Below are positions 44,891 to 57,601 of a DNA stretch of 64,000 bases, one piece after another (the first letter of the stretch is position 1; each line of letters opens with the position of its first letter). This stretch comes from Odontocerum albicorne. Its lineage: Eukaryota; Arthropoda; Insecta; Trichoptera; Odontoceridae. The notes beneath the pieces were generated by a model, which worked only from the letters and a program-made list of their open reading frames with translations, had not been told where the DNA came from and did no database searches. The position numbers and the translations under genes are program-made. The DNA lies in contig OX463852.1 in assembly GCA_949825065.1 (NCBI GenBank), positions 20,362,189 to 20,426,188 on the forward strand. The letters are read 5' to 3'.

Positions 44891-46239
44891 TATTTAGTAC
44901 GAATTAAGTATTTATTCGTGCTTAGTAACTGTCGAATTTAAAAAAATCTTATACCGCTACTAAGGAACGCAGAAATAGCGCTAAATAAAAAAAACTCGTT
45001 ATTAAACATGCCGATCGTCTTGAAACTTTGATTTTCCTGCCATCGGAGCTTTGAGTTTGATCTCTCAAGACTGTTTGCTGAAGTGCAGCAGCTTGCACAT
45101 AATAAACCAATACACGCACAGGCACTTTTTTCCGCAATATGGCTGAAAATCATACTCGATCACGAGGCATTGCCTGTAATCGTCATCAACAGTTGATGAC
45201 TGTCAAACGTAATTTATTGGAACGCTCTTAGAGTGATAGGTGTTACGAAACAGCGCTATATATTATAAGTTATCGATTTTTCTTTTAATTTTGATAAGTA
45301 GGGGACATTTTGATAACAAAGAACCCGAGACCTAAGCTAAAATAGATATTGATATTATTCGTATTATATAACTATGGAAATAACATGCACCCTGCATCAA
45401 TTACAATAAATTAATGTGTCAGTAAGGTACAATTCGAATGATTGTAAGGTCACCGAAGATGTATGGGGTTAAATGAGGTTAATTTGAACTTGTTACTAGA
45501 GATACCAAGTTTGCACCTAGCAACCGAGCAAGTGAGTGAGCCGTAGAATAATCATATTCTCATAATTGCTTACATTTAAATCAGACGTAATTCATTCATA
45601 AAGTTATTACATTCCTTATTGATCTCTCAATGTTAACAAGGAAATTTCTCCATTAATACTTAACACAGCGATTCCCAATCGGGGCATTACTTTTAGGGAG
45701 CGTTTAGCCGTACATAATTATCAAGGGGATAACTGATATATGTTATTCCACTAGTAAAAAGATCTCAGTCTGATTTTACAACTCACGTATATTGTTATGT
45801 TATATAAACTTCATTCGTTTTACAGACGCAAAAAAATACTGTGTAAAATTGAAAATGTGTGATCTATGGTTTCAGTCACATAGATTGCATTGTATATGTT
45901 TGGAACGAAAATAAGTTTATGAAAACTAGAAAGAAAGTCTACCACATATATTTATAACATCATTAACCAAAATTTTAGTATTATTGAACACGTTTTTTAT
46001 CTTATATACGTAGCAGTTATTAAAATATTTAATGTTATACTAGATGAGCTCTAGTTCCGTTCCAAGGGGCGTCAGTGCAAAATAGATGGGGAAACAGTGG
46101 TTAAATAAATTCAACTTGCTTTCTTTGAAGGCCAGCGCTAGGGTATTCACGCGATATGTCGCCAACGAATCTTGCCACCTAAAAATTGCACTTAAATTTA
46201 TTGTTACTATTATTGTTTGATTAAATTTATACTTCAATA
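44891..46239. other. InR intron, no feature
   Basis: AT-rich intronic DNA; short frames only. Nothing recognised. Confidence 0.35.
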
Positions 46240-46489
46240 TTGACGACCTCCGTAGTCTAGTTGATAAGAAGTTCTTCAATCCGTGGGCTTCCTTCAGATT
46301 CTATTCACAATGGTACCTAAAAATATAAAAATACTCGTAATCTGGTTTCAGAGTCGTTTGGAAACAATATTTTCACGTGGTATATGTGTACGAATGTTGT
46401 TATCTCTCCACCAGTGGAAGTATTTCTAACACGTATGATGATGATTCGTACTCGAGTGGTTCTTAACTTAAAGGATCGATTATTGAGGT
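46240..46489 (+). mobile_element. SINE head and body
   Basis: Pol III A-box-like TAGTCTAGTTGATAAG at 46253-46268, followed by a body related to the SINE at 50546-51090 (shared motifs around 'gtttggaaacaatattt', 'tgttgttatctctccac' and 'tttctaacac'). Confidence 0.5.
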
Positions 46490-47611
46490 CGAAGATAATG
46501 TTGTCCCCCGGGCTGGCTCTTCAATATGTAACATAGGTATGCGTTACCAATTAGGATATTTTGAGGGTTATCATACGAAGATAATGTTGTCCCCCGGGCT
46601 GGCTCTTCAATATGTAACATAGGTATGCGTTACCAATTAGGATATTTTGAGGGTTATCATACGAAGATAATGTTGTCCCCCGGGCTGGCTCTTCAATATG
46701 TAACATAGGTATGCATTACCAATTAGGATATTTTGAGGGTTATCATACGAAGATAATGTTGTCCGCCGGGCTCGCTCTTCAATATGTAACATAGGTACGC
46801 ATTACCAATTAGGATATTTTGAGGGATATCATACGAAGATAATGTTGTCCCCCGGGCTCGCTCTTCAATATGTAACATAGGTATGCATTACCAATTAGGA
46901 TATTTTGAGGGTTATCATACGAAGATAATGTTGCCCCCCGGGCTCGCTCTTCAATATGTAACATAGGTATGCATTACCAATTAGCATATTTTGAGGGTTA
47001 TCATACGAAGATAATGTTGTCCCCCGGGCTCGCTCTTCAATATGTAACATAGGTATGCATTACCAATTAGGATATTTTGAGGGTTATCATACGAAGATAA
47101 TGTTGTCCCCCGGGCTGGCTCTTCAATATGTAACATAGGTACGCATTACCAATTAGGATATTTTGAGGGTTATCATACGAAGATAATGTTGTCCCCCGGG
47201 CTCGCTCTTCAATATGTAACATAGGTATGCATTACCAATTAGGATATTTTGAGGGTTATCATACGAAGATAATGTTGTCCCCCGGGCTGGCTCTTCAATA
47301 TGTAACATAGGTACGCATTACCAATTAGGATATTTTGAGGGTTATCATACGAAGATAATGTTGTCCCCGGGGCTCGCTCTTCAATATGTAACATAGGTAT
47401 GCATTACCAATTAGGATATTTTGAGGGTTATCATACGAAGATAATGTTGTCCCCCGGGCTGGCTCTTCAATATGTAACATAGGTATGCATTACCAATTAG
47501 GATATTTTGAGGGTTATCATACGAAGATAATGTTGTCCCCCGGGCTCGCTCTTCAATATGTAACATAGGTATGCATCACCAATTAGGATATTTTGAGGGT
47601 TATCATACGAA
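46490..47611. repeat. Minisatellite, thirteen 86-bp units
   Basis: Thirteen almost identical head-to-tail units, each starting cgaagataatgttgtccccc and containing 'tcttcaatatgtaacatagg' and 'ttaccaattaggatatttt'. The array runs 46490-47607 with a partial end. Units differ at ggctGgct/ggctCgct and at ggtaYgcRtt. From the eighth unit on, G and C types alternate. A diverged single copy of the unit appears in the SINE at about 50805-50872. Confidence 0.95.
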
Positions 47612-48190
47612 TGAATGAATTCAATATTTGTTAAATACAGGTATTTTTTAGTTTTACATACGTACATGCCATCACGCCATTTCCCTGTCGGTGTAGGCAG
47701 AGAAGAAGAGAGTCACAGTTTCCTAACTCGACATACATCCTTAGACTTTTCCACATCCATACACCTTCTCATACAACCTCTACGATTTCTCTGACATTCT
47801 ACTTTTCCTTCCTTCAGAATATTATTCACTTGATCCAACCATACTTAAGTCTTCCTTTCATACTGCTTCCACTCACATCTGCACTGTATATATGTTTTGT
47901 TAGTCTTTTTTAATTCATTCGTTCTACATGCCCAAACCATCTCAACATACTCTTATTCGTCTTATTTAACACAACAGCCTTAAGTTAACACTCCCTTATC
48001 ACTTCATTCCGTATTCTGTTATAAATTGTTTATCGTGTATTCTTCTCAGTACAACCATTTCTACAACATTTATTCGACTCTTTTCAGTATTTTCCACATC
48101 TACGTTTCACTCCCAAGCATCAAAGATGGTACTAAAATACTGTTGTAAACTATCATCTTGGCAAATTTTTAGTTTTATAGTCGTAATAAA
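47612..48190 (-). mobile_element. LINE 3' end remnant
   Basis: Begins after the minisatellite with 'catcacgccatttccctgtcggtgtaggcaga' in reverse LINE orientation. Homologous to 3722-4310 over about 500 bp ('tttgttagtctt', 'ccaaaccatctca', 'ggtactaaaata'). Non-functional. Confidence 0.7.
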
Positions 48191-48664
48191 TAGCCTTATT
48201 GAGGTGAATCTACGTTTTCAGAGTGGATGGCCTTATTCATGCATGGTATAAACTTTCTCTGGAGTGTCGGGAGACTGAATCATATGCGTACTTGGAGTGA
48301 CTTAGTCACTAAATAAATATATTTTTTATTTATTTTTTGGAGTCATTTAGCGAGCATATACCATTCTTAACTTACGTACAATATATTTCATCAAAGAGTT
48401 TGATCTTAAGGATCATACTGAATGCCTCCGTGCCTTCTGCCTGTCTACACTCCAGATGAAGTGTACTTCATGCGATATGACTGGCCATTCTAAAATACCA
48501 AATGTAGGTGAAATATTCGCTGACCTGGTTTCTTCACTTGTTTACTTAATCTTGTTTGGCTACTCAGCGTTATTTTGTTAACCGTTGTAGTCTTCTACTT
48601 GGGTTTGACTTGAAGATTTCCACGTTCTGGTATACGTATGTCGTGCACAGAAAAAGCACAGGGA

Positions 48665-49080
48665 TGTAAGCCATTTCTTCAACCCAAGTTTTATTGCCCG
48701 TAACGATTTTATAAAAAAAAAGCATCACCTTTAATGTTGCAACGCTCAAGAAACTTTAACGCCGATTCAATCCGTTGTCTTTGAAAGAAATTGAGGCACC
48801 CACCGAGCACAAAGCTTCCGATGTCTTAGTGTTAGTGATCAATCCATGAAGAAATGTACGTGAGATCAGAGAAAATGAACCAGAAAGCTCTAAAATGGGG
48901 AATCGCCAGTTTTCTTGAAGTTTGTCGTCAATATTCTGACCGAGTTCATTGATCACGACAGTGGGCCGACAACTTCTCCTTTCATCATGGATATTTATTG
49001 CACTGCCCATTTTTAAACATACCGCACCATTGTCTCACACCGCCTTCACACATTACGTTCTCTCCATAAATGTCATAAAG
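48665..49080 (-). pseudogene. mariner transposase N-terminal fragment
   Basis: Minus strand: FKNGQ.., HDERRSCRPTVV, ELSGSFSLISRTFLHGLIT (helix-turn-helix region) and, towards 48670, a decayed GDAFFYKIVTGNKTWVEE, where the first catalytic Asp reads Asn in this frame. The rest of the catalytic core is absent. Confidence 0.75.
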
Positions 49081-50545
49081 TTGACGATATATTAAACCAT
49101 TTTACAATTTCTAGCTAGCAAAAATCTTATCACTGAGCGTACTTTACAGTTGGCGGGATTGTTAATCGTAGCACATATTTTTAACTTTTATTATTAAGAA
49201 ATCTTATTGCTGAGAGTACTTCGCAGCTGGTGGTATTTTAAATCGTAGCACATATTTTGAACGTTTGTTATTAAACGAGTAACTGCGACACAAACCTCAC
49301 TCTATCACTGTTAGATGCGTACTGAGTCACACCCCACACTACTGCACTAAGATGGCGTCATTAACTTTCCTTCCCTGTGTTGGGTATCTTCTACACGTTG
49401 CTTCTAATAACCATCAATATCTCTATAAATATAATAAATACAAGGTTAAGATTTTAGGTATTCCTCCATAATATATTTACGCATTGATTTAAAAAATAAT
49501 ATTAATAATAATCAGAATTTATCGACTACATCGAGGTGTTTTGTAAAGATCGAAAACAAATTCGCATTTAAATGCGGCGAGTGCCTCGTCTTGACGATAG
49601 GTGAATAGTATGCGGGAAGCGCGACACTATATTCGCATCTCACTCTTGCATACTAGACTGAATTGCGAGGAGCTGAATTTTCTTAACGTCGCAAGCAAAG
49701 GCGTATGCGCCGGGGTATGCGACTGACGTTCCGCGCCACTAGTTGCCTCGAGGCTTGCAAATAGGTTAGACGTACGCCCGTTCCGTGAGCGTTTTTTAAT
49801 GTTTTCAGATGGTTTTTTTATGTTTTCAGCAAATAAATCTCAATTATTATAATTTTTAACTTCAATTATAATTAATTAAGGGAATTATCTATGAATGTTC
49901 TTATTTTTCCGATTTAAAATCGCTAATTTTTGATTGCGTACTCACTACCCAACACCGTAACACGCGTATTATTTTTATCACCGTAAGGGAAGGGTTAACC
50001 TTGCTCCTTTACACGCTACGTTAAAACGTAGTTACTTTCCGACTAGTCCTTACATTATTTCAAAAGACTTAACATATATTGATATGAAATAGTCGCAGTC
50101 TTGAAAAAAATGGCGGTTAGTCTGGATGGATTTTCGAAGTTATTGCTGTATTCAGTTTACGTTTGGCAAGATACTCGACTTTTCGTAGGCGTTGCAACCT
50201 TAATTTCCAATATATCGATATTTTTGGAAATGTTTGTAAAAAAATTAAATATGTAATTTTCAGCCGTCATCATCCAGTCTGGTGCATGAAGCTAAAGTCT
50301 GATCGGCGGGGTATTTAAGTATGGTTTGGAGGAATGAAGGTGTGTGCTAAAATTCAGTGTATTATTTATTATCTTTTCTTCTAAGCTCTTAATTTAACTG
50401 GACTAAAAAAATAAACCTATTTATAATAATAAAAAGAGTACGAAAAAGAAATCAGTATTTTTCACTTTTTATAAATATGTTGTTGAATAATCATAATAAC
50501 TAGCATGCCAAAATTATCACTTTCTAGGTGTTTATTACCAGCTGA
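49081..50545. other. InR intron; local duplication and GC-rich patch
   Basis: A unit of about 73-75 bp ('aatcttat.rctgag.gtactt', 'aatcgtagcacatatttt') is repeated twice at about 49122-49265. 49560-49790 is unusually rich in GC and CpG for this locus, with no frame or element end that I recognise. Confidence 0.4.
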
Positions 50546-51090
50546 ATAATCTCCTTGGCTTAGTTGATAAGATGCTTGACTTCTACCCGTAAGTTTCGGG
50601 TTCAATTTTAGATGGTACCCAAAAAGAAAGGGTCACGGCCTTGTAAATTAGTTTGTCTGGTAACAATACTCGCGAGTGCTGAAAACGTTTTCGAGTGTTG
50701 TTGCTCCTACACGTGTGGCAGGGTTGCTAACACTTGCAATAAGGCACTGTGAGTTCTGTACATATTCACAATCTGAAGACTCGATTACTTGGGCTGAAGA
50801 AAACATTGTTTCTTGACCACAATGTTCAATATGTCCTAATTACCAATTCGGATAGGTCAAAGTGTATCACACGAAATAAACAGGTAGCTGGCCAATACCT
50901 ACATTATTCTATCGCCCCCAAGGGATCTGACGAATTGGACGTTCATCTTACACCATACAATCGTGTTACGATAGGGAGATTCGCAATTTTGGCTTGAAGC
51001 GGGAGGACGTGGAGTGTCGGGCTGTGGACCGACTTGCATGGAGACATTTTGTGACGTTCATGTGGTAGGGTGATGACGATGATGATGGTT
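50546..51090 (+). mobile_element. tRNA-derived SINE
   Basis: A-box region 'ggcttagttgataagatgct' (50556 onward) and B-box GGGTTCAATT at about 50598. The body holds one diverged copy of the 86-bp minisatellite unit ('tgttcaatatgtcctaatta', 'ccaattcggata') and ends near a gat-rich tail at 51075-51090. Frames within it are not genes. Confidence 0.6.
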
Positions 51091-52035
51091 TTAAAAAAGT
51101 ATGTTTTATGAATTTCTCTAAGTTAAGGTGATTTCATTAGAATATAAAATGAATTAACGTACACTTTAAGATTTTTTTTAGATTGTTGTACAATATCGTT
51201 GCGATATAAAATATAAATTGAGAGCTTCATAAAATCTTAGAAAGAAACAAGTTATGCTGAGATTCAAACCATGATCCCACCATCCAACCCTTGGTTTCAT
51301 GGGAAGTATCTCTGCAAAATCAACGTTTCAACAAACTGTGGAATATAATTTAGTTATTTTTCAGTTGCTACTCATCTGCACACACTAAAAGTTTTTGACG
51401 TTTTGCGAATCATTCTCAAGACTTTCGAAGAAGACAACACTTGTCTTGAGAATGGTTTGCTGGATCATGTTTTTTTTATGGCTTGAAATTTTCAAACGGA
51501 CTAGATCTTTATATAGAACTGTTCATCCCAGTTTCTTCCCTTCTTTAATTAAATTAAAATTCCACCATACCTGTTTATTAAAACACCTAAACACCAATAA
51601 CCAAAAATCTCAAGTTAAAATTTTTTTAACAATAGTTTTCTTTTCTTGTAATATTTGGCGAAGAGATTCTAAAGGATAAAACTGAATGAATGTAAAATAT
51701 TTCTTGAATCTTCGAAAATACTATAGTTTCACTTTGTGGTGCCATTTTTTACATAAAAGGAAAAAATAAAAAACTTATTTTTTCCTTTTATGTAAAGAAT
51801 GTAAAATAATTTGTTTTAAGTCATGGGAGTAGACCAATGTTTCTTAACCTTTTTGAGCCGTAACCCAGATTCGAGTATTCATTTTTGTTTCGCGACCCAA
51901 GTAAAGATTCATAAAATAACACAAACATAAAACGTAAATAAATTTTATGTTTTAATAATATAAAATATATTATTTCTATTGGTAACAACATTAAATCTTA
52001 TGAACGTGAATATTGGTTTAAATAAATTTTGAAAT
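51091..52035. other. InR intron; hAT-like end at 51833
   Basis: At about 51833-51905 'caatgtttcttaaccttttt' and 'gtttcgcgaccc' resemble the end of a hAT-type element. No partner end found. Otherwise AT-rich. Confidence 0.35.
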
Positions 52036-52235
52036 CTTATCCAATCTTATTATATAGGTTGTAACATACTCGTACATTCGTCATGTTTATCCAATCTTAT
52101 TATATAGGTTGTAACATACTCGTACATTCGTCATGTTTATCCAATCTTATTATATAGGTTGTAACATACTCGTACATTCGTCATGTTTATCCAATCTTAT
52201 TATATAGGTTGTAACATACTCGTACATTCGTCATG
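52036..52235. repeat. 50-bp tandem repeat, four units
   Basis: Four 50-bp units starting at 52036, 52086, 52136 and 52186 (tttatccaatcttattatat, then 'aggttgtaacatactcgtac' and 'attcgtcatg'). The units are identical except at the first two or three bases of the first one, which indicates recent expansion. Confidence 0.92.
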
Positions 52236-52289
52236 TTTTTTAGCGTTTTAAAATAATTTATTTATAAATTTAGAAATAAGTTTAATCAA

Positions 52290-53330
52290 TTATGTATTTG
52301 CGATTTTGATCAATGACCTTCTTCCATCTTTCTGGAGCTGAAGGATTTCTCTCTTGTAGAATTCCCGAGACTCGTTTGGGTTGATACAAGTGGTTTTAGC
52401 AGGTGTTCAAATTTAGCAAGTTTACACCTTTAAGATACTACAAAATCGAAACAAACGATAGTCAGAAAGTGCGAAGTCCAGTCAGGCATCGTAGATGCAC
52501 TAAAACATCCCAGCCCAGCTGCAACAATTTTGGCCAAGTGATCATAGAAACGTGTGGTATGGCGTTATCTCGTGCTGGAACATATCGCCTTTTGTAATGG
52601 CCAGCCCTAGCTTTTTCTCGTTGATCACTTGCTTCCATTCGGTCGATAGTGAACAGTACTCATTGCAATCAATAGTTTGGTTTGGTGGCAACAGCCAACG
52701 TTAGTAAAAATATCATGGTCAAAAGCATATGAACTATGACCATGATCTTTTTCGACTAACGTTGTGAATTATTCACTTTTCATCACCAGTGAATGAGACT
52801 CGTTTGAGAAAAAAACTCGTTTTCATTGCGTTTTAGTAGCAAATCGCAAGCAGAAGATCGGTCCATTATTATTACCACTTAATTGATGTAACACCCAACT
52901 ATAGAGCTGGTTGACCATCCCAAGTTTACAATAATGTCACGAAATAGTAGTGGCATTAATTTTTAGTGCCTGACCAATTTCACGTGTCGTCAAATGGCGG
53001 TCGCTATCAACCATGGTCTTGATTTTATCCACGTCTGTGGAGACAAACCGTCCGGCGCGAAATGAATCATTGACATAAATATTTCCTTCTCCAAATCTCC
53101 CGAACCATTTTCTGCACGTTGAATCATCTACAGCATCGGCCCCGTATACAGCACATTTTTTTCATAAGTTTGCGAAGCATTTTTGCTTTTTCGGACTAAT
53201 ACTCGTATGACGAAGATGTCCTTTATTTTTAGACATATTCAAAGTTTCACAAAAAAAAGGCCATGGCTCATCCACAACACATTTTTATTGAAATGAGCAT
53301 TGAAATTCCACCTTTCAAATGACATAATGT
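52290..53330 (-). pseudogene. Decayed mariner transposase
   Basis: Minus-strand frames: KNKGHLRHT (about 53230), a CRKWFGRFGEGN-like stretch, VDSDRHLTTREIGQALKI, FSNESHSLVMKSE (about 52790, equivalent to the GDEKW region), TRSTARDNAIPH-type remains near 52555, and a C-terminal SSRKMEEGH region at about 52330. Stops are frequent. Catalytic acids mostly cannot be assigned. Confidence 0.6.
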
Positions 53331-53385
53331 AACGGGACGAAAAAGTGACGACACTTTACCAAGCGCACAAAACGGGACGAATATA

Positions 53386-54313
53386 CTACCTTGATCAAAA
53401 AGTTTTAGGACTTTATTCATAAAATCGAAAATACAGGTTTATTTATCAAAATCGATATGGTCCCCTTCAAAGTACTCCCCATCGACTGCAATGCACTTAC
53501 GCCAGCGCTTGATCCAATCCTCGAAACACCGCTGGTACTCAATTTTCGGTATGTCCATCAGAGCTGTCTTCGATTTTTTCATGACATCCTCTCGGGTGCT
53601 GTAACGCGTTCCGCGAAGTGGTTTTTTAAGTCGGTTGAACAGAAAAAAGTCGCAGGGAGCCAGATCAGGTGAATTCAAAGGCTGCTGGATAGTATTCGTG
53701 TTGTTTTTGGTCAAAAACTCATGGAAATCATGTATTTCGCGATTTCAACGCGGTTCTTTTTTTGCATGAAATTGAGGTTTTTCGGCACCAGTTTTGCAGC
53801 GCCACGTCTGAAGCCCAAATCATTAATCAAAATGTCTTGGGCGGATCCATAAGCGATGTTCAAGTCCTCTGCCAGCTCTCTGATGGTCAATTTGCGGTTT
53901 TCGGCCAACATTTCTTTGATTTTATCGATGTTTTCATCGGTTTTCAACTGCCACTGCGTTCGTCATCCTCGACCGACTCACGACCACTTCTGAAGCGTTC
54001 GTGCCACCGAAAAACACTTCTCCAACATTTCCAAGGTCTGCGGATCGTTAAATCCGTTTTTCACACAAAATTTAATGCAAACTCGTTGATGCACAGTTGA
54101 TGCCATTTTCAAACTTGTAAAAAATCGAAAACACGCACAAAGGTAGATGTACTCAGTACAGCATAACTTTTACAAATGTCAATCTATGGCGCTGAAATTT
54201 AGAGGGAAGTGTCAATGATAGATGTGGTAACCTAACAAAACAAAAAATAATTCCAATCGGGTGACTGACAGCGCCACACGGTGGCCGGTCCTAAATTTTT
54301 TTGATCAAGGTAG
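53386..54313 (-). mobile_element. mariner-type element with deleted catalytic core
   Basis: 928 bp between TA dinucleotides. Ends are CTACCTTGATCAAAAAGTTT and, reversed, CTACCTTGATCAAAAAAATT. The frames 53711-53947 and 53439-53714 encode the N-terminal helix-turn-helix region and the C-terminal end (NSPDLAPCDFFLFNRLKKPL..), joined by a deletion of the region that holds the first two catalytic acids. The initiating MASTVHQRVCIKFCVKNGF is at about 54105, with frameshifts near 53995. Confidence 0.88.
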
Positions 54314-55954
54314 TACAACCAAATATTGGATTGCTTAGAAATTAGTTCATCTACTGGCTGCAGTCAGTTTTTCAAATAGGTTTTTGTAATACCTACGAGT
54401 TGAAAACCTTGACTCGCTCATGTACGTTATTGTAAAGAGCAGTGGGTAGTGCTTTCAGGAAATATGGTTTTAAAAATAGTTTTTGTACTTTTGTGGCGCA
54501 TCGTATATTTGCTAAATTATTGAAAAAAAAGTTATTGTTGAAAATATTTCATGACCTATTCAAAATGCAAACCGGCCCAATTCGAGATCGCGAACAATAG
54601 GCTTAGAATTATGGCATATATGGTACAATGTAGGCACTAACTTATTTTCGATAAAAAAATAAAAATCAAAAAGTTGAGACAGAAAACTTATAAGTCGTTC
54701 CATGTTTTTTACTTTACAGTGGAATTTTGTTTGAGTTTTAAGAAGACTGAACCAATTTTATGCATGAATGAACCTTGTGTATTTTTTTAATATGTTTATG
54801 TTATTGTATTTCAGAAAGCATATAATTTTGATATTTTGAATCTGAAGTTTCGATAGCACGGAATATCAACAATAATAAAAGGACAATTTATATAGTGTCG
54901 TTCAGAGAGTAGACTCTCCTTAATAGAGCTCGAACACGGGAATCGAACTTTTTTTTTTTAATTGGCAATTTACCCATCCATACTAGAATGATTTGTGAAA
55001 ACCTCACTCTTATTGACCGATAAAAAACATAACGAAAAAGAAAATAAGTCTAGAGAAAGGATGGGAAGATTTGCGGTCATGTGGAAAAAACTATCCGATA
55101 GTCAATAAGCTGTAGTTTTCGTCAGGTAGATTTACAAAGCGTTATGTTTTTGAAACTCGACAGCGTTTTGAACATTATGTAATTCAGCTTATAAGCTACA
55201 ATTAAATAAAACCCAGTTTAAAATCCTTTTTAATTCCCAGTAGGTTATGATTTCTATGTTTTAGACTTTCCAGTCTAAAAAATAGAAATCAATCTTCTGG
55301 GAATCGAACCAAGTCAACACAAAAAGCTAACGACTAGAACACGTCTACCGACCGACCTGTATATCACTGAAACAATTTGAATTATGTGTTATAAGGAAAG
55401 TATATATTTATGTGGATGTGCGGCTAAAAAGTATAATTTATTATTTTGATTAATGTATTATAGAATTGTTAAAGCGAGCTAGATGTGATGCTATATTTCA
55501 TAAAAAAAAATATTTTTAACCCTTTCAATTTCATTAGTTGATTGTAAAAAAACATAGAAACAGGGATGAAATAAATAAGTATAATACATATTATCCGGAA
55601 ATTGTATGAGATTTTTGATCGCGTATGGCAGTCATGTGTGTAAGAAATGATTTTTTCCTTTAAAATGAGAGAATATATTCCCTGTTATAATTGGTGGATG
55701 AGAATATAAAGAAAAATAGTGTTTACTTATTTCATTAAACTAAAAAAATGAATTCCTTATTGTTATTTCTAGTAAATAATTTGCATTTAAATAACGTGCA
55801 TAAAACATACGCGAATTCCGTTTATAATTTACCTTTAGTGCCCATGATGTTAAAAAAAACTCATAACAATGGAAAGAAATGATAAGGTAACTCACTGCGT
55901 GTCGTTTTAATTGCCGATCGTCGAGCAAGATGTCAGGGTAATGAAATTGCAATT
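54314..55954. other. InR intron with tRNA-like remnants
   Basis: AT-rich. A tRNA-like SINE head on the minus strand at about 55290-55360 has B-box GGTTCGATTCC (55300-55310); another B-box-like site is near 54935-54950. An imperfect 19-bp hairpin lies at 55249-55290. No genes. Confidence 0.4.
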
Positions 55955-56110
55955 GATTATGAACGACAGGCGGTTTAATTTATTCCTTATCAGGTTACGG
56001 AGGGTCAGTCTACGTATGATCTCACACCCGTGGCCATTGCGTGCATTGTAATCGTTCGTATCGATAGTGATATCTGACCACACCGCGCCATCTTGGTCAA
56101 GCGCGCGCTA
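55955..56110 (+). promoter_or_regulatory. InR: Duplicated upstream block of InR exon 1b with TATCGATA
   Basis: 'gattatgaacgacaggcggt' onward matches 41480-41640, including TATCGATA at 56059-56066, followed by a CG-rich 'gcgcgcgc' stretch. Its position about 1.6 kb before exon 1b mirrors the exon 1a copy. Similarity continues weakly (for example 'gaataaaaaca.g.tt.agtgaatta' at 56263). Promoter function is inferred. Confidence 0.55.
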
Positions 56111-57601
56111 ACAATTTATATTATTTATAAAAGAAAAAACGCGCCGACAGGTTGATTGGATTCCTTATTTAAAATAAAATAAACATGTCAAGAATTGGTT
56201 ATTTGGAAATAAGAAAAGAACATCATTAAAATATTTTCAATAAATAATATTATGTAGAACGAATAAAAACATGTTTCAGTGAATTAATTATTTGAAATGG
56301 CAGATATCAAGCACATATTATTATTTATATCGATTAAAATATAAAACTGGTTTAGATGACTACCTGAAAATAAAAAAAAACACTTTCACCTAATAATTTC
56401 AAATAATTAAAAGTTGTGTTAATCGAATATATATATTATATTAAATTATTTGTATTGAATAAAAAAATAAGTACTTTTTTAATGAGTAAAAATAAATAAG
56501 GCGACTAAAATTTGCACAAAATAAATAATGACGCTGTTTGTGAAATGTAAAAATCTGAAATGATTAGTTGATTGACTGACTATATTATATAACAAGGAAA
56601 ATGTTTCTGTGTATAAGTTTATTTTACAACGGCATGGTAAAAAATATTTTAAGTCAGAATATATTGAAAAAATAAAAGAAATCACAATAACTGTTCATAA
56701 TAACTCAAAGTAAATAATATTTGTTTTTTTTTTATGAGTAATTCAACACTAAGTTATTAAACGGCAAAGAAGTCTTTCTTTACAAAATCAACTTTTATAA
56801 ATATACCATTAAAAATAAAATAATTTCGTAATTCAGTATAAAAATTTACGAACTATGATTTACAAAAAACAAGTATTGTGGCTTAAGCGAAAGGTTAAAT
56901 ATATTTTTTTTAATGAAAAGTAAACCAAAAACAATAGTATACTTAATCAATAAATTTGTATCAAAATAATACGATTTTAATCTGAAATTATTAAATTTTG
57001 TACTATTAAATGTAAATCATGTTTCTTATTTCACTTCCTAGTGATTTTAAGTGATTTAAGATATTTATGAGAGAATTTAATTCGAAACTTATAAATACGT
57101 GAAATTTAATTAACGTCAATTTCATACGCACCACCATAGATAACTCTTCTTCTAGAATAGTGATCGTGAACTCCTGTATGTAAAGCGCACGCCAGAGTCA
57201 AGATATTACCATAGATAATTTCTACTTCTTCTTCTTCTTAAATAATGGCTGTGAACTCCTATATATTCAGGATCGTGCAGTAAATAAATTGTGTGATATT
57301 TGTGGTTGCAAACCACATAATAAAATATGCAAAGTTTTCATATAACAATGTGTAATATATAAATTTTTCAACTAAAACGTTAAACAGAATCCTATATTTA
57401 GTTAATATTATAGGAATCATATTGCAAATTTATAAAAAAATGAGAATTCACAAAGTGAACAATGCTAAACCTAAGTTATAAATTTAAATGTACTAATTCA
57501 AATGCAATGAAACAACTTGATTTATAAAAGAATAACAAATGAAATTCGAAAAACATTTAAAATTTTAGTGATATGTGATAATTGCTCGGTAGTTTTTTCA
57601 G

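Noticed and set aside
46490..47611. Possible CRISPR-like array
   Set aside because: Units are contiguous 86-bp tandem repeats with no unique spacers, in an animal genome; a minisatellite.
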